From Solirubrobacterales bacterium (GTDB lineage: Bacteria > Actinomycetota > Thermoleophilia > Solirubrobacterales > 70-9), in contig JAUQWL010000206.1 of assembly GCA_030835185.1 (NCBI GenBank), forward strand, positions 1-16,601: DNA of 16,601 nucleotides. The letters are read 5' to 3'. Numbering within the stretch: position 1 is the first letter of the stretch; each line of letters starts with the position of its first letter. The notes under the pieces were generated by a model. The model worked only from the letters and a program-made list of their open reading frames with translations, made no database searches and was not told where the DNA came from. The position numbers and the translations under genes were made by a program. Shown one piece after another: positions 13,940-16,601 of this stretch.

Positions 13940-14596
13940 TCAGGTCCCCCGCCTGCGGCTCTGGTCCATTCGCCACTCGCGGACCTTCTCGTGATCACCG
14001 GAAATCAGTACCTCCGGTATGCCCCAGCCACGGTATTCGGGTGGTCTCGTGTAGTGCGGATACTCGGGCAGGCCGTCGAGAGCTTCGCTCCAGGACTCCT
14101 CGACCGCGCTCTCGGAATCCCCCAGTGCACCAGGCAGCCGGCGCATGATCGCGTCGGCGACGACCATCGCCGGCAGCTCCCCGCCGGCCAGCACGTACCG
14201 GCCGATCGAGATCTCGTCGTCGGCGAGATGCTCGTGGACCCGGTGGTCGAAGCCTTCGTAGCGACCGCAGAGCAGTGCGAGCCCCGGTTCGGCAGCCAGT
14301 TCGCCGACCAGAGCGTCGTCCAGAACCCGCCCGGCTGGACTGAGAACGACCGTTCGCGGCCTCTCACCCCCGCCGTAAACCCCGTTCAGCGCGGCGTCGA
14401 CCACATCGACCCGCAGGACCATACCCGCCCCGCCGCCGTAGGGAGCGTCGTCGACCCGGCCTCCTTTGAGGGGAGTCCAGTCCCGGTAGTCGCGGGTCTC
14501 GAGCGCTGCTCCGTGCTCGAGCGCCTTGCGGACCGGACGCTGGTCGCGGAACCAGTCGAAAGCCTCGGGAAAGAGGGTGAAGATGTCGAGATTCAC
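13940..14596 (-). CDS. trmD: tRNA (guanine-N1)-methyltransferase
   Basis: The enzyme methylates G37 of tRNAs reading CNN codons, using S-adenosylmethionine bound in a trefoil knot, and so prevents +1 frameshifts. With the GTG at 14594-14596 it has 218 residues and starts with the typical VNLDIFTLFPEAF. Knot motifs are LLCGRYEGFDHRV (108-120), ISIGRYVLAGGELPAM (129-144) and RRLPGALGDSESAVEESW (152-169), with D160 the likely catalytic acid. HYTRPPEYRG (181-190) precedes the C-terminal domain. The protein ends early, at WRMDQSRRRGT, without the usual RRPDLL-like finish. GGAGGA lies 12 bases before the GTG, a little far but the only ribosome binding site. It follows the KH gene directly, with rimM missing. 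Confidence 0.95.
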   Translation of the reverse strand: MNLDIFTLFPEAFDWFRDQRPVRKALEHGAALETRDYRDWTPLKGGRVDDAPYGGGAGMVLRVDVVDAALNGVYGGGERPRTVVLSPAGRVLDDALVGELAAEPGLALLCGRYEGFDHRVHEHLADDEISIGRYVLAGGELPAMVVADAIMRRLPGALGDSESAVEESWSEALDGLPEYPHYTRPPEYRGWGIPEVLISGDHEKVREWRMDQSRRRGT

Positions 14597-14621
14597 GGCC
14601 GGTGACCGTCCTCCGCGATTC

Positions 14622-14852
14622 TCAGTCGAGGATGTCGACCAGCACGCGACGCTCTTCACGCACTGCGGCAGCCTTGGCGATGGTGCGAAGGGCATTGGCG
14701 ACGCGTCCGCCCTTGCCGATCACTCTTCCGAGGTCATCCTCGTTGACGGTGATCTCGTAGACCAGGTCGCCGTCTTCCTCGAGTTCGTCGACCTCGACCG
14801 CATCACGGTCTTCGACGAGGGACTGCGTGAGGAAGAGCAGCATCTCCTGCAA
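14622..14852 (-). CDS. khpA: KH-domain RNA-binding protein, KhpA/YlqC type
   Basis: A 76-residue RNA-binding protein that, in Firmicutes, pairs with KhpB and affects cell division and small RNAs. It is a single type II KH domain with the GxxG loop in GRVIGKGGR (42-50), followed by ANALRTIAKAAA. The TTG at 14850-14852 gives the normal family N-terminus MQEMLLFLTQSLVED and has GGGAG 9 bases upstream, inside the end of rpsP. An internal ATG three codons later is too close to the purine run to use it. It starts 5 bases after the rpsP stop and is followed 25 bases later by trmD. Confidence 0.9.
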   Translation of the reverse strand: MQEMLLFLTQSLVEDRDAVEVDELEEDGDLVYEITVNEDDLGRVIGKGGRVANALRTIAKAAAVREERRVLVDILD

Positions 14853-14857
14853 GGAGA

Positions 14858-15112
14858 TCAGCTCCCGGTGGCCTTGATGCCCTTGATGCGCAGCAGGCCC
14901 GCGACCCGCTCCGAGGGCTGGGCCCCCTTTTCGAGCCAGTACCTGGCCCGCTCTTCGTCGAGCGCGATCGTCGACGGTTCGGTCTGCGCGTTGTACTGGC
15001 CGATCGTCTCGATGCTGCGCCCGTCACGGGGAGAACGCTTGTCTGCGACGACGATTCGCCAGATCGGGTTCTGCTTGGAACCCACTCTTCTAAGTCTGAT
15101 TCGGACTGCCAT
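14858..15112 (-). CDS. rpsP: 30S ribosomal protein S16
   Basis: An early-binding protein of the small ribosomal subunit. At 84 residues it is the basic short form: MAVRIRLRRVGSKQNPIWRI at the start, then ADKRSPRDGRSIETIGQYN and the conserved LEKGAQPSERV (61-71). In many actinobacteria S16 has an alanine/glutamate-rich tail; here it has none, while L19 in the same operon does. The ATG at 15110-15112 is 23 bases after the ffh stop. AGGA lies 11 bases upstream as a weak ribosome binding site, within TAGGAT, which could also be a -10 element. Confidence 0.97.
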   Translation of the reverse strand: MAVRIRLRRVGSKQNPIWRIVVADKRSPRDGRSIETIGQYNAQTEPSTIALDEERARYWLEKGAQPSERVAGLLRIKGIKATGS

Positions 15113-15135
15113 TGGACGCGGAATCCTACAGATTC

Positions 15136-16503
<1,368 letters not shown>

Positions 16504-16527
16504 GGACTGCCACTTTACCGGCAGTCC
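16504..16527 (-). promoter_or_regulatory. Palindrome enclosing the probable ffh -10 element
   Basis: A perfect 8-base inverted repeat, GGACTGCC (16504-16511) and GGCAGTCC (16520-16527), with an 8-base spacer. On the minus strand the spacer begins GG and ends in TAAAGT (16512-16517), a fair -10 element 8 bases from the ATG. One arm touches the start codon. The layout fits an operator of a dimeric repressor over the promoter, or a hairpin at the start codon if transcription begins further upstream. Confidence 0.5.
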
Positions 16528-16601
16528 GGACCGGACCGCCAGGAACGCTGCGGCCGAGAAGAAGCGCGTACCGCGGGAGGGGCGGCGGAGCGGTCAGGGG
16601 G
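16528..16601. other. Upstream edge without an assignable gene
   Basis: GC-rich sequence before the ffh palindrome. I see no supported coding sequence on either strand in these 74 bases and no -35 hexamer at the proper distance from TAAAGT; the neighbouring gene is outside the window. Confidence 0.4.

Overview
The window looks like a densely packed, high-GC Gram-positive chromosome of the Actinomycetota. I lean towards the class Thermoleophilia (Solirubrobacterales-like), but that placement is an inference from gene content and style, because no rRNA or other marker is present. Seventeen complete protein genes and one partial gene fill almost everything. No gap between genes exceeds about 125 bases, and I saw no tRNA, rRNA, insertion sequence, CRISPR array or phage gene.

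Right part (about 11860-16530, read leftwards): a translation and secretion operon, ffh - rpsP - KH-domain RNA-binding gene (khpA type) - trmD - rplS - lepB - rnhB. This is the widely conserved ffh/rpsP/trmD/rplS block, but rimM is absent from its usual slot between the KH gene and trmD. L19 carries a very long acidic low-complexity tail, and lepB may start at a CTG that overlaps the rplS stop codon. A 24-base palindrome encloses the probable ffh -10 element. A hairpin followed by a U run lies just before rplS.

Middle part (about 7820-11850): yraN is on the + strand and breaks the block. Divergently from it run comM (YifB-type AAA+ ATPase), dprA and thiD, each overlapping the next by a few bases. 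ComM and DprA link this stretch to processing of incoming DNA; ThiD is a thiamine-pathway enzyme that shares the same end-to-end coupling.

Left part (1-7810): ilvD (branched-chain amino acid synthesis), a secreted DUF3089 lipase/esterase-like enzyme with a polybasic tail, a convergent cytoplasmic alpha/beta hydrolase, an atypical extended SDR lacking the usual catalytic Tyr/Lys, an L,D-transpeptidase with its own strong promoter, a Xer tyrosine recombinase, and an RNase HI gene cut by the window edge.

Across the window the genes appear to use two start modes. Genes that open a transcription unit tend to have a TAnnnT hexamer exactly 6 or 7 bases before the start codon and no Shine-Dalgarno, as expected for leaderless mRNAs. 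Several genes inside operons have purine-rich ribosome binding sites instead. I found no convincing novel multi-gene system. The points worth a second look are regulatory sequences, unusual protein tails and start-codon choices in otherwise housekeeping genes.
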